From Immersiella caudata (Eukaryota; Ascomycota; Sordariomycetes; Sordariales; Lasiosphaeriaceae): 64,000 nt of DNA. Location of the stretch: positions 3,038,001 to 3,102,000 of the forward strand of contig JAULSU010000002.1 of assembly GCA_030512335.1 (NCBI GenBank). The letters are read 5' to 3'. The notes under the pieces were generated by a model, which was not told the origin of the DNA, ran no database searches, and was given only the letters and a program-made list of their open reading frames with translations. The translations under genes were made by a program, and so were the position numbers. Position 1 is the first letter of the stretch. Every line of letters begins with the position of its first letter. Positions 47,281-58,562 of this stretch are shown here, in pieces.

Positions 47281-48636
47281 CATGCGGTGTGCGTTTTTTT
47301 TTTGTTGTATGCGTCGTCGAAAGCAGAAGAGCCGGTCAGGTCCCCTGGTGTTCACGTCCAGGCGTTGCAACCAAGGAAAGGAAAGGAGTGGTCAGAACGG
47401 CTGGTTGACAAAGGGAGAAACAAAAAAAAAGTTAGGATGACTAGGACCAGAAGGAAAAGGAAGGAGGTGCGGGCAGGCTGATGCATGAATCGAGGGCACA
47501 GTCTGAAGACAGTATATGTTTGGGGAGCGATCCGAGCTCTGCAGAGATGGGATATCCGGGGGTGGGCAGCACACCGGGGACGCCTGGGATGACCGAGAGG
47601 GATGCTGGGATGTTCCGTGGAGGGCCCTCCTCAAAATGCTGCGGCGGACGGGGGAGTGAGCTAAGGGGCCGTGGACGACAGAATACGGCACGAGGAGCGT
47701 TGGGAGTTAACGTCCACTCTCAGGAACCGACAGGGGCACCATCGCAGCAGTTGGGCACAGCGTCTGTCTGGGCAAGGCTCGGGAGGGCAAGGGCCAGTCA
47801 GTCGAGAGTTTCCGGCCGCGGCGCCGCCAGGTCGAGCTCACGCATTATGCATCGAGGGAGGTCGTTAGTTAGTCGACGTTTAGACTTCCCCACACTGCTG
47901 CGAGGCTGCTGCGAAGGGCACGGCTCCCAGATATCCCCGACTAGCCGATGCCACCGTCGCACGCCTCGGAGCCCTGCGCTGACCCTTGTCGAGGCCGTGA
48001 CCCGTAACCGTGGCCGTAACTGCGGTCGAGGACGCCGAGCTGGGCGGTGGGTGGGTGCTGATGGTGGATCCCTGGCCCCGAGGGTGAGGTGGCCCTGGGC
48101 TGGGACCCCATATGCCGACCGTTTTAGAAGCCCACCCTTGTGCATCAGATTTGCCCGTCGCAGATCATGGCGTCAGATGCTCGTCTGAACCACTACATGG
48201 TTATCTCCGCAAGCGACGTCCAGGCTCGCTCCCAGCCGAGCGCAGAGAATCAGAGAGCGGAGCAGAGGAGCAGTCTGAGTGAGCGTGAGCGCAGGGAAAT
48301 CTGTGCTCCCTGGCGGCCCATCCGATCCTCTGGGGGCGTGGCCAAACTCCAGTCAGTCCAGGTGGGTACAGGGGGAAAAAGACAAAGTGCTTGCTGCGAG
48401 ATGTTGAAGCACAGCCCTCCACGCGGATCGACAACCTGAGACCCCAGGATGGGGCGTGAAACTGATCTTGGCGAGGGACGTTTGACGAACACCAAAAGGG
48501 AACGGTCGACGGGACGCCCAGAGGTTGTTTTCCGCTGCTACTGGACAATCAGCATTTCACCGAGCGCCCGCGAGCTGCGGCGGGCATCAAAACACAGCAA
48601 GCAATCACATCGGACACAGCGATACCCTTCCCAAGA

Positions 48637-48651
48637 GGGGGGGGGGGGGGG
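48637..48651 (+). repeat. G15 homopolymer
   Basis: Fifteen consecutive G in the gene-poor region. Such runs are prone to length error in sequencing. Confidence 0.8.
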
Positions 48652-50569
48652 AGGCGGGTTAGTTCATCGCGGCGGGCTGGACGCTTGAAAGCCCAACGGG
48701 GCCAGAATTGAGAGAGCGGCCCCGTTGCTGGGGCCGATGCCGCCATTTCGCAGCCATGCTGGGTGGGACCGCGTCTTCCAGAGCTAACGGAGCGCGAGGC
48801 CAGGGGCAACGCCGCCAAGAAGGAAACGGAGCCGAGCCGTCGCCGCGGCTAATTTAAGTGCATTTCTGCAGCCACATAATGGTGAACTGGGTATACATAG
48901 AACCTCAGCCCCGGAGTGGGATCCGCAGCCGCAAACGACAGCACCATCAGATCCCACTCCCACGCGCCCCTCATGAGACTGAGTACCACTGATGAGCGCG
49001 ACATTCTTTTCGGGAAGATATGATATGAAATGGCGCTGCCATCAAAGCAACCGCATCGTGCTGTCATGTCTTGCTTCAGGCACGCCGAGCGCGAGCAGGG
49101 GCTTGGGTACGGGTTGCAAATCACGGCGCACGGTTCAGCGAAATCGGCGACATCTAGCCGTCGTCAAACCTCTAGTTATTAAGGGTTTGGCTTGGTGTAT
49201 CTCAAAACGGCCAGGGTAAAGAAGGCAGTTGGCCTCAAACCGGCGCCACAGGGTGTCCGCGATGAAGTCTCCCACAGGCACTCAACATCCAGATATTCAA
49301 ATCTGCGATGCTGCGGCCAGAAATCCGCGCGGCCCAGCTCCCCATGAACGAGGGATCAAGGTATCGGCCATGGTTCTTCCCAAGGCTCCGTTCTTCGACG
49401 TTTGCGGAAAGGCCCCGGAGGCCGAGTTGGCCGCGCAATCATCAATATAGAAGTCGATCCCAGAATAAGCTGTGAGCCTAGGGCCGAAAGGGTTACCGAG
49501 GGCGCCAACATGCGGGCAGGTCGTCGTCCGTCGTCTGTGTGCGCTGTCCAGCATACGTCCATTGAGCCATGATGGTGGAGGCAGCGTTTGCTATCTGCAG
49601 GCCTGCAACGCCACAGCCAGCCTAGCCGAGAGGAGCTTGTGTCTGACGTGGGCTTCTTCGCGATTGGCTTGTCGGAGAGGCGCATCGTGTTTCAGGGTGA
49701 GCAGCGCTCTGCTTCCCGCGCCTTTTGAGCTTCGATGCAGCAGCGGCGCGGGGCGGATGTTGTCAACCCGGAATGGAGGTTGCCCGCGACCCATGGCGAG
49801 CGAATCGGCAAGTCGCTCAAGATTGGCGCCGTGGTTAAGACCAATACTGTAGCTATGAGGCTCGAAGATGCGTACCCACCTTGTACCAACTGAGACGTGG
49901 GGAGAACATGACGGGAGCCAAGTGTCCCTGCTGATGTTTCAGCTGAGGGGTTGATCGACGTCCTGAGGGGTCCCGTTTTTAGAACGCCATGCGAGGATAA
50001 CGTCCCATGGACAAAGAACAAGCATGCCCTGTGGAGATCGTGGGATACAAGGACTCATCGAACTGAAGCCGAAAATCAAGCCCGGGATCTGAACAGGAAC
50101 CCGGGCTCGAGGACACATTACTCTGGAGCCCGTTGCAAGCAGAATTTGGGTCTTCCGCTGCAGAACCCCGGCGTCCGTTTTCAAACTGACCACATTTTTT
50201 AGAGTTAGGTGTGCACAGACCATATTCGACATCTGCAGGGGTTGAGATGTTCAGATCTTTCACGCATGGGAACAAGAGAATGCGCTCCCGGTGTCGCCTT
50301 CCTCCGAAAAACATGGTGTCGTCAATGGGGCTAAATCTGCTCGATCAAGCCAAACCGATTAGCAGTGGTGCCAATAGTTCGCACTAGTTCATCCCTGCTT
50401 CCAAGCGCCACGGTTCCAGGCGACGCATGTTGGCCCCCAAGATCCAACAAGGCTCAACTCGCAGCGAACTTGCGCAAGGCAAAGCAGAGGGCACCCGTTC
50501 CGATCATGATGGTCGCCCCCTCTGCTGCAACCTTCAATTGCGGAAATTCCAGGGTCTCCTTCCTGGTGA

Positions 50570-50587
50570 CCCCCCCCCCCCCCCCCC
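50570..50587 (+). repeat. C18 homopolymer
   Basis: Eighteen consecutive C in the same gene-poor region; length may be imprecise. Confidence 0.8.
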
Positions 50588-52807
50588 GTCCGCTAACGGG
50601 CTCTCGTCTGCTCCTTTTGGGAGGAAGTGGCCCGTCAGTCCGCATGTCTTGGAGATTTGCACTTGACAGCATCATAGGCAACGGTTGATGGCAATTGGAG
50701 AGTCAGGAAAGCCTCCTGATGCGCCGCCACGTCCATGGCAATCCTTCTGAGAGTGCTCGAAACGGGAAAGAGGCACTCGATCGAAATGTGCTAGTGCTCA
50801 CCAGCTACAAGACAGTAAACACCAAGCACGACATGCAGAAGTCTGCAGTTGACGATTGACCTTACAAGCTACTGGCCTCCGTGATCCTCAGCTCTGCGGC
50901 AGTTTCCACACGAGCTTGATGACCTCGGTTGTTCGACTCAGATCACGAAGCCCAAAGGGAAACCAAACGCCAGACCCTGGCTATACCTTGGAATTTCCCC
51001 CCTACTGACGGAGTCGGGAGAGCTTTACTGTGAGATGAAGTCTTCAAATGAAAACGGTAGCCGGCCATCTGCATCTGCATCCCTTTCTAGTGGAAGTCGG
51101 CCTCGCCTTACTCATGGTCGGCCATGCAAAGCAAGCGCTTACATAGGCCGTGTTGGTCTACAGAACGCCCGAAAAACATGGTGGGCCGGGCAGACTGGCT
51201 CATCTAGTCGTCCCTTGTTGAAGAGCACGTTTACTTCTCCATCTACTTCATTTTTCGCCCCCATGCCGCTAGCCGCGACGCCCGCTGCACGCCCCAATTC
51301 CAGGGGCATTGAGACGGTTTTTCTTTCAGTCTACTACATCGGTGTTTTCCGAATGCTGCGAGAATCACATGTGCTGGGTCACGAAATCCACGAAAACAGC
51401 CTGCCAGAGATGGAGTTGAGGTCTTCCGTTCGGCCTCGGACACGCTCCATCGTCCGTCCTCGAATATGGCGGCTTTGGTCTTCGGGGCCCTCTCTGCCTC
51501 AGCCGGGTATTCCTTGAACGAGGAAGCGTAGCCTAGGTACTTGCGGAAGGCGGTATAGCTGGCTGTTGACCGATACAGCATGAACTGCTTGACAGCATAT
51601 TGTAATCGTCTCCTATCCCCAGCCATCACGTCTGGTATATACACTCTGGATAAGGTGGGCAGCACGGCGCTTGTTTCTTGTGTCACCGTTTAGGGCGCCG
51701 CGGCTAACAGTGATGCAGAATCCTCCCGCCATGCTACAATACAGGTGCGGCGCGGCACTCTATGGGCTGGGCTCCTTCGACGCTCAATCCAGAACACAAA
51801 AATAGTTAAGCATTGCCTCACTTGACTGAATGTGTTGGATTCGGACCCCAGATAGAACACGATGCTGACACCAACATGGTCTTTGGGATAGGCCCCCGCC
51901 ACCTTCGAGTTGGGCCAACATCGTCTTTCAAGGTCCATGTGCAGCGATCTGAAACGCGGCAAGAACGCAATCGTGATATAATACCCGACGGTGGCCTATA
52001 GTTGGCTAAACCATAAAAAAAAAAATAGAAGACTTTCACGCATGGGGTCATGATTTAGAACTGCCGGCGACACCGCTTTCAGCCCATCATTCCATCCTTC
52101 CGTCGTCCAAGAGCCGGCACCGTTGGATGCCGCACTACATGCATTGACCGGGGCGCCTTATTCCCCTCCCTGGTAATTGTTCATCGTTGGGCGCTGCTCC
52201 AGTTATCGACTTTGGGGTTACGATAAGGCCACAGGCGCTCTAAAATACCGTTTTCTAGGAAGAAGTAATACCTACGCCCCAAGATTACATTCTTAATACC
52301 CATCAGCAAGTTGTGGAACCTCCCGCAACGGTCTGATATCAGGACCCCAGTCCCGACACCGAACCAGCTGCGCCGATTCCTAGTTGGTACGATTTAGGTG
52401 GTTACACTGCCTCCCGTCAGACAGATTATCCTGTCGTGGGCTTATCGGGGGGCAGGATCATCATAAACATGGGGCCAGCATGAAATGACATTGGACGTGG
52501 AAGGTGCCACGCCTTGTAAGTCTGACTCTCCAATCTTTCAAACCCCGTTGGAGGCAGGGTGGCTATATTTGAGCAGGCCTAGTGATTTTTGGGAACTATT
52601 GTACCCACGAGACAAGGGTTCACATTTTTGCCGCCATTGACTATCTCCTAGTCTAACGGGGGCCTCATTCGACACACGAGAGTTGGCGATGGCCTAGGAC
52701 TTATCTTCAACGGCGGAGTTGCCACCGATGCCAACCTGGTGGCTTTTTGGCGGCACCTGGTACTAACGGGTGACCCGTTGAACCATCTGGCTGCAACACC
52801 GCCTGCC

Positions 52808-52926
52808 GCATACGATCATAACCGTTGGAGGACTTGGGATCCCGTCCGCTCTTCCCCTACCACGCCAGTGAGGGCAAGACTGGCAGTTGGGCAGGCGAGC
52901 ACCCGCAGACCTCATGTTATTGTTTT
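52808..52926 (+). pseudogene. Diverged 5S rRNA relic
   Basis: The stretch aligns without large gaps to the 5S gene at 7091-7209. It shares GGATCCCGTCCGCTCT and GCCAGTGAGGGC plus AGTTGGG, and starts GCATACGATCATA against ACATACGACCATA. From about base 85 on it is unrecognisable, and its 3' end does not pair with its 5' end, so helix I is lost. It still ends in a T-run. It is therefore a decayed copy rather than a working gene. Differences are mixed, not only C-to-T or G-to-A, so RIP alone does not explain it. Confidence 0.85.
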
Positions 52927-53570
52927 CTTCCAGTTCGTCCTGTTTGACACTCGCCGTATCGGGCCGGATGATGTTGCTCCATCAATCCAAGCTCCAATCC
53001 AAGCTCGGAAAAAAACTTGAGCCAAGAGGTTGAGGAACCGCTTACATTCGGGTTTGTGGCTGATGGAAAGCTCTGAGGTCGCACGAGGAAGGTCAGTGCA
53101 ACCGTTGACAGCGGGCCAATAAGCGGCCAAAGATCTCGCCAATCTCGATAAGAAAGCCATGTGCTGCCCCACATTGAGCCCCTCATGTCTTAAAATTTTC
53201 CCCTCCATGGCATTGAGTCGCTTGCCTTGCAGATTAACCGGCAAGACGTTGAACTTGTGGCCAGAAATGGCTCCAGGACTCCATTCCCAGTCGCCACCGC
53301 CTTTTAATCCTCGGGCTCTCTTCCTGTGATGATGGCTTGCGATTCCTGAGTGGTCACCAATCCTCTCCCTTTCACTTACACGCCTCCTCCCCCGCATCCA
53401 CACCTCAGCACCCATCACCGTCTCCACGCCTCCACGAACCGATCTCGGCCGTTCGCTTGGCGCGCCTCCCACGGCCCGATCCCTGGGTACCCAAGTTTTG
53501 TCGAGAATTTGAATATTGTCTTGTTTGCCTCGACGCCTGCTTTCCAGCTGCCACGAGAACAGCCGGCAAG
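52927..53570. promoter_or_regulatory. Upstream region of ade4
   Basis: 644 bp ahead of the ade4 ATG. A pyrimidine-rich stretch at about 53350-53440 is typical of strongly expressed fungal genes. No specific binding site was identified. Confidence 0.45.
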
Positions 53571-55447
53571 ATGTGTGGCATTCTCGGGCTGATCCTCGCT
53601 GATAACGACTCTGGCAACGCGGATGCCTCGGTTGACTTACACGAGAGTCTGTACTACCTCCAGCACCGCGGTCAAGATGCTTGCGGAATAGCCACTTGCG
53701 CCGCTGGTGGCAGGATATTCCAGTGCAAGGGGAACGGTATGGCGTCCAAAGTCTTTGAGGACGGAAAGCGCGTAAATGATCTGCCCGGATATATGGGCAT
53801 CGCTCATTTGCGCTATCCCACCGCTGGCACAAGTTCGGTACGGCCACCTCTCCACCTTTGGTTACATCTTTTGCTTGTGGATGTAAGCTTGAGCTAACCG
53901 TCCGCCAGAGCGCGGAGAGCCAACCTTTTTACGTCAACTCGCCCTACGGGATCTGCTTTGCGCATAACGGCAACCTGATCAATGCCCCTGAACTGCGCAG
54001 CTACCTCGATAAGGAGGCGCATCGACATGTGAACACCGACTCGGACAGCGAGCTCATGCTCAACATCTTCGCCAACGCTCTCAATGAGACTGGAAAGGTC
54101 CGCGTGAACGTAGATGATATTTTCAGTGCCGTGTCGCAAACATACGAGAAGTGCAGGGGCGCATGGGCCGGCGCGCTCATGGTTGCTGGCTTCGGCATCG
54201 GTGCCTTCCGCGACCAGAGCGGCATCCGACCCCTCATCATGGGAAGCCGTCCGTCGGCGACGCTGGAGGGAGGTGCCGACTACATGTTTGCGTCTGAGAG
54301 CATCGCTCTCCGCCAATTAGGCTTCAAGAATTTCCAGGATATCCTCCCTGGGCAGGCAGTTTTCATCCAAAAAGGCGGAAAGCCAGAGTTCCGCCAAGTG
54401 GCAAAGAAGCAGAACTACGCTCCCGACATCTTCGAGTATGTCTACTTCGCCCGGCCAGACACGGTTATGGACGGCATCTCCATCAACCGCAGTCGTCAGA
54501 ACATGGGCGCCAAGCTCGCGGATAAGATTAAGGAAATCCTGGGAGAGGAAGGAATCAAGGAGATTGACGTTATCATTCCCGTCCCAGAGACCAGCAACAC
54601 AGCCGCTGCCGTCGTTTCTGAGAGGCTAGGCAAGCCTTTTTCGAACGGCTTCGTCAAGAACCGCTACGTGTATCGGACTTTCATTCTGCCAGGCCAAAAG
54701 GCCCGGCAAAAGAGCGTGCGGCGCAAACTGAGCGCCATGGAGTCCGAATTCAACGGCCGTGTCGTGTGCCTAGTGGATGACTCCATCGTCCGCGGCACCA
54801 CCAGCAGAGAGATTGTCAGCATGGCACGTGAAGCTGGCGCATGCAAGGTCATCTTCGCTTCGTGTGCGCCTCCTATCAAGCATCCTCATATTGTGAGTTG
54901 TCCATCATCTAGCTTTTTCTGCGCAGACACTAACTCTTGTCAATAGTACGGAATCGACCTTGCCAGTCCACAAGAGTTGATTGCGCACGAGAAGACGAGG
55001 CAAGACATTGCCAAGCATATCAACGCCGACGATGTTATTTACCAGGATCTCGATGCTCTGAAAGCGGCGTGTGCTGAGGCGTCGCCAAACTCCGAGATCA
55101 AGGACTTCGAGGTGGGCGTGTTCTGTGGCACTTACAAGACCGAAGTCCCCGAGGGCTATTTCGAGCACTTAAACGAGAGCCGAGGCAAGAAGCGCAAGAT
55201 GGCTGGCGCTGACGAAGCCAATTCGGCTCTGGTTGGAAACAGCGGCCCTGTCAGCGTCTCACAGCCGGGAGCGAGAGTCAAGCTCGATTTGAGAACGATA
55301 GAGGAGGTTGTGGTAAACAATGGACTGAGGAGCCCTGAGAACCGCGAAGACATCAGGTATGCTCATCTATAAGCCATTAGATCGAGTCGAGCTAACACGA
55401 GAATTCTCAGCATCCACAACCTAGCATCCAACAACGGAAACCATTAG
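53571..55447 (+). CDS. ade4: Amidophosphoribosyltransferase (first step of purine synthesis)
   Basis: Four exons: 53571-53837, 53909-54892, 54947-55356 and 55411-55447, giving 565 residues. The N-terminal MCGILGLI provides the catalytic Cys of a class II glutamine amidotransferase once Met is removed; HLRYPTAGTSS, FAHNGNL and NTDSDSE complete the glutaminase site. The phosphoribosyltransferase half carries the PRPP loop VVCLVDDSIVRGTTSR (about residues 372-388) and VIPVPETSNTAA. It makes 5-phosphoribosylamine from PRPP and glutamine in the cytosol. The Neurospora gene is ade-7. The C-terminal 80 residues are Lys/Ala/Ser-rich and end in a tiny exon, SIHNLASNNGNH. Introns 71, 54 and 54 bp. Confidence 0.96.
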
Positions 55448-55996
55448 AAATGTTAGACGGTATTAGAAGACCCGGTTTAGGTCGAGGGAGGTAGCGAGTC
55501 GATTTTTTCACAGTTCAGGAACCCAACAAGCATTTCTACGGCCGATTACGGCCATACTCCAGTCGCGATAGAAGTCCAGCATCTGCATCAACAATTGTCG
55601 ACTTTCTAGATTCGTGTCGCAAACACAAAGCCTTCTAGATAGCCTCTATACCTAGAACTGACCTGTTTCTGCATGGCATTTGCTCATTGAAATGTGTCAT
55701 GGCGGATACCACCCCCGATATAAGCTACAGGGTAAGGTACGCAGCACCTTTTCCCGGCCAAGCTACGATGAGGCCGATCAAAGACAGCCATCGCGCCCAA
55801 CGACGTTATTTAAACTCACGAATCATCCCTTGAAAAGAACCTGGGTTCTACCGTCATAACCTTTCAGCGTCTTCTCTACCACGCGCACATCAACAGCGCC
55901 CATCCCAGCCAACATCATCCACCACTCCAGTACAACATCCACCCGTCATAATTTTCACTTCCCAACCCCAACCTCAACAACAAGAAAAGACCTCAA
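55448..55996. other. Intergenic region between ade4 and the tRNA-like gene
   Basis: 549 bp containing the ade4 3' UTR. No other feature recognised. Confidence 0.5.
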
Positions 55997-56101
55997 GCTT
56001 GATTAGCCCAGCTGGTTAGAGCGTCGTACTAACACAGAACGGTATTAATTCATCTGTATCCTGTAATGCGAAGGCAAAAGGTTCAATCCTGTTATCGAGC
56101 A
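55997..56101 (+). tRNA. Intron-containing tRNA-like gene (anticodon reads AAC; possibly a decayed Ile tRNA)
   Basis: The 105-nt stretch folds as a cloverleaf. Acceptor arms GCTTGAT and ATCGAGC pair over seven bases with one G-U. The anticodon stem TCGTA pairs with TGCGA across a 31-nt intron (56035-56065) at the usual 37/38 position. A box TAGCCCAGCTGG and B box GGTTCAATCC are present, and TTTTT follows at 56122-56126. Read literally the anticodon is AAC (Val). However, the D stem has a C-A mismatch and the T stem an A-G mismatch, and the body resembles fungal Ile(UAU) tRNAs as I remember them. It could be a working Val tRNA, an altered Ile tRNA or a pseudogene. Confidence 0.65.
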
Positions 56102-56441
56102 ACCCAATATCGTACCTGTTCTTTTTGGCTGCTGTAATGTTCATGAGGATGGGTGTGCAGGCAGAGGCTGTTTTTGGATGTGATGAACCCAACCTTCCAG
56201 AAGGTCTCAGACCATGCTATTCAGTTTCTTCTTCAGCGCGCATAGCGACATCATGATAGAGAATCCAGAACAAATGCCGAAGAAATTTAATACATTATAC
56301 GACGAGGATAAAGATCATATCAAGTCGACACTGTCACGCAGAAGTAAAATGTGCCACTTAAGGCTGATATCACATGAACCCCAGACATGCCAGCCCAATC
56401 ATGCAAACCCCGAGATCCCAATGCCCCTATCAAAAGGGACC
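56102..56441. other. Intergenic region
   Basis: 340 bp with the pol III terminator of the tRNA-like gene and the 3' flank of the transporter relic. Confidence 0.5.
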
Positions 56442-58494
56442 CTAAGTATGAGATTCCTGCTTCTCCTTCATCTCCTCAGTCACTGGCTGATATACATCAG
56501 TCTCGACTCCAACCGCAGCTGAGGGCAGCATGTTAAGACGATCCTCGGCTTGGTCTAGCTTTCGGAACTGCAGCCAGAACATGGAACCACCGATGAACGC
56601 CAAGAAAGCAGGAACAGCAAAGTTCCAGACGAGCGAGGGGTCCTTGGCAAGAGTAACGAGACCGAACCCAATAGCGCTGGCGATGGCATTCATGAACAAG
56701 CACACAGCTTGTACCATGGAACGCGCAGACTTGGGCGCCTTGCTGTGCGCATACTCAAGCGAAGTGATGGAAGCCAGAACCTCGGATAGAGCAAGAAGCA
56801 CGTACGAGCCCGTTTGAGCCCAGACGCTGATGTCGACGTTGGAGCAACGCATCGTCTTTTCGGCATCGAGATATTGTGACGCGTATTTTCCACACTCACT
56901 GCGTTGATAAATGTAGTACTGGAGGACACAAGCCCAGATCATCGAGCATCCAGCCACGAAGTAACCAGCGGTGATGCGCTTGAGAGGCGTAAGATGGATA
57001 CCGATTTTACGCAAGCTGGGATAGACAATCGTATCCATGATTGGAATGAGGATAATCAGAGCGAATGGGTTGAGGTTGGTCAACACATCGTTGGGAATGC
57101 CGCCAAGTCGCATGACGGCAGCCTGGGAGATGAGGCTGTTGTTAACTAGCAAGGACGAAGTTAGCAATTGAGCCGGGAATGTGGTGTTGAATAACCCACT
57201 CTGGTTATAGCAGATCCAATAAAGCGGATACCACAAGACAGCGCAAGCAGAGAAGCCACGGGCAATCTCATCAACCCCTACAAGCGGAGAGTTAGTAACC
57301 TGGCCGTGGCAAAAAGAACGCTAAGAGGTGAGACTCACAGGCATCATTGAAGTCCATCCACTTCGGCTTGTTGGCACCTAGCTCAGAAGGCTTTACAGTC
57401 TCCCAGAAGTCATCGCTGCGGATGTTCTTGAATGTCCGGACGGGGTTGATGGACACCCTTCCCTTGAGCGCAAGCCTGAGAAGCTTAAATGCCTTGCCGA
57501 GAATGGAGCCTTGAGGGGGAACCCGCTTGTAGCGCTTGCGGCCCCAGAGTATGACCAGGGGGCATAAGCAAAGCATGATGGTTGGCAGTGTGTAGGACAG
57601 CCAAAATCCGACGTAATACTCGCATTAAACCATCGAAATCTGGCCAATGAGGGCACCAATATTGATGAAGAGATAGAAGTAGTGATAGACTCCGCTAGCC
57701 GTGAGGGGAGGATCAACAACAACGCGCTCGCCATCGGGCAGTGTCTTGACAATCATGTGGTCCAAGTCGAGCTGCTCCACGATCAGAGGGTTAACGTTGG
57801 GCTTGAAACCACCAGTACCAAGGCCCATGGTGATGATGCTGAGAATGAAAGCCGCCATGGCTCCATCGGGATTCTTGATGATCAGGGGAAGAGCAGATGT
57901 AACGAGGACGGCGTGACCGATGATATCAATGCCGAGAGCCAGAGCGATGGTGTTGAAGCGTCCAAGACAGCTATCGGCAACGTAGGCACCGAACAGAGGC
58001 ATTGAGTACTGCCAAAAGGCATTGAAAGTTGTCAGGGCAGTGCTGGTTTGTTGCCCAAGGCCAAGCGCACCAGCTTGCCCCGTACCAAAATTGGCACCAG
58101 TTGTTGACCCAGGAGGCAGCGGCCCTGGGGTCATGTTAGCGCACTTCAAGCCGACCGAGGCACGAGTTGCACCACTCACATTGGATGAAGTTGGTAAACA
58201 CGGCCGTTGTGCCATAATAGGAGAAGCGCTCGCACAGCTCGATGAATGCGATGGTGTAGTGCTGAATGGAATCTTGTCGGAAACGCGGCGGAGGGTCTTC
58301 AGCTCCTCTTCGGTCGGGATTTCGCCATCGGCGGTGATGCCGACCCCGTAGTCATCGCTCTTGGCGAGAACAGGAGCCTCAAGACCCTGCTTTTCGATGC
58401 CGAAGGACAAATCTTCAGCCACAGCGGGACCAGAAGCGGACTTGGTCGACAAGATTACTGGGACAGCCCGATGGCTTCTGGAACCTTGTGCCAA
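56442..58494 (-). pseudogene. Broken POT/PTR2-family peptide transporter
   Basis: Exon remnants on minus: about 58494-58180, 58124-57339, 57277-57200 and 57145-56442, with intact GT..AG introns of 55, 61 and 54 bp. The family is clear from FIELCERFSYYG, GTGGFKPNVNPLIVEQ, YHYFYLFINIGALIGQ and LWYPLYWICYNQ; a complete member imports di/tripeptides with protons through twelve spans. Two lesions break it. A one-base loss at about 58258-58262 shifts the frame just before the first transmembrane helix (KIPFS in one frame, YTIAFIELC in the next). A TAA at 57627-57625 replaces the residue before CEYYVGFWLSYTLP. In addition the opening frame has no ATG, only TTG. Splice sites and the rest are well kept, so decay is recent, or some lesions are sequence errors. 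Confidence 0.82.
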
Positions 58495-58549
58495 ATGGAG
58501 ATGGTCGTCTGAACAGTTCGGGATCGAAATCCGCGGGGAAGAACAAGCC

Positions 58550-58562
58550 TATAAATATAAAA
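58550..58562 (-). promoter_or_regulatory. TATA element ahead of the transporter relic
   Basis: On the minus strand this reads TTATATTTATAGG, about 60 nt before the first recognisable codon. Position fits a remaining core promoter, which also fits a missing upstream ATG being close by. Confidence 0.4.

Larger units (their letters stand above)
45954..52807. other. Seven-kb gene-poor region
   Basis: Upstream of the CRKHYQR-motif gene and downstream of nothing recognisable. I found no family domain, exon chain, tRNA or terminal repeats. It contains an 8-bp tandem repeat (47244-47280), G15 (48637-48651) and C18 (50570-50587) runs. Frames such as 47481-48188 plus and 51243-51686 minus have no family resemblance. 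It may be a long regulatory region, host non-coding RNA, or be old degraded DNA. Confidence 0.45.

Noticed and set aside
47481..48188. 235-codon plus-strand frame in the gene-poor region
   Set aside because: Arg/Ser/Gly-rich with noise-like composition, no domain, no splice or family support.
51243..51686. 147-codon minus-strand frame (contains RRLQYAVKQFMLYRSTASYT)
   Set aside because: Its middle looks protein-like, but it opens with GTG, has no recognised family and decays toward the end. Kept only as a possible fragment.
52808..52926. RIP as sole cause of the 5S relic
   Set aside because: Differences from the intact 5S include A-to-G, C-to-A and other changes, not mainly C-to-T or G-to-A.
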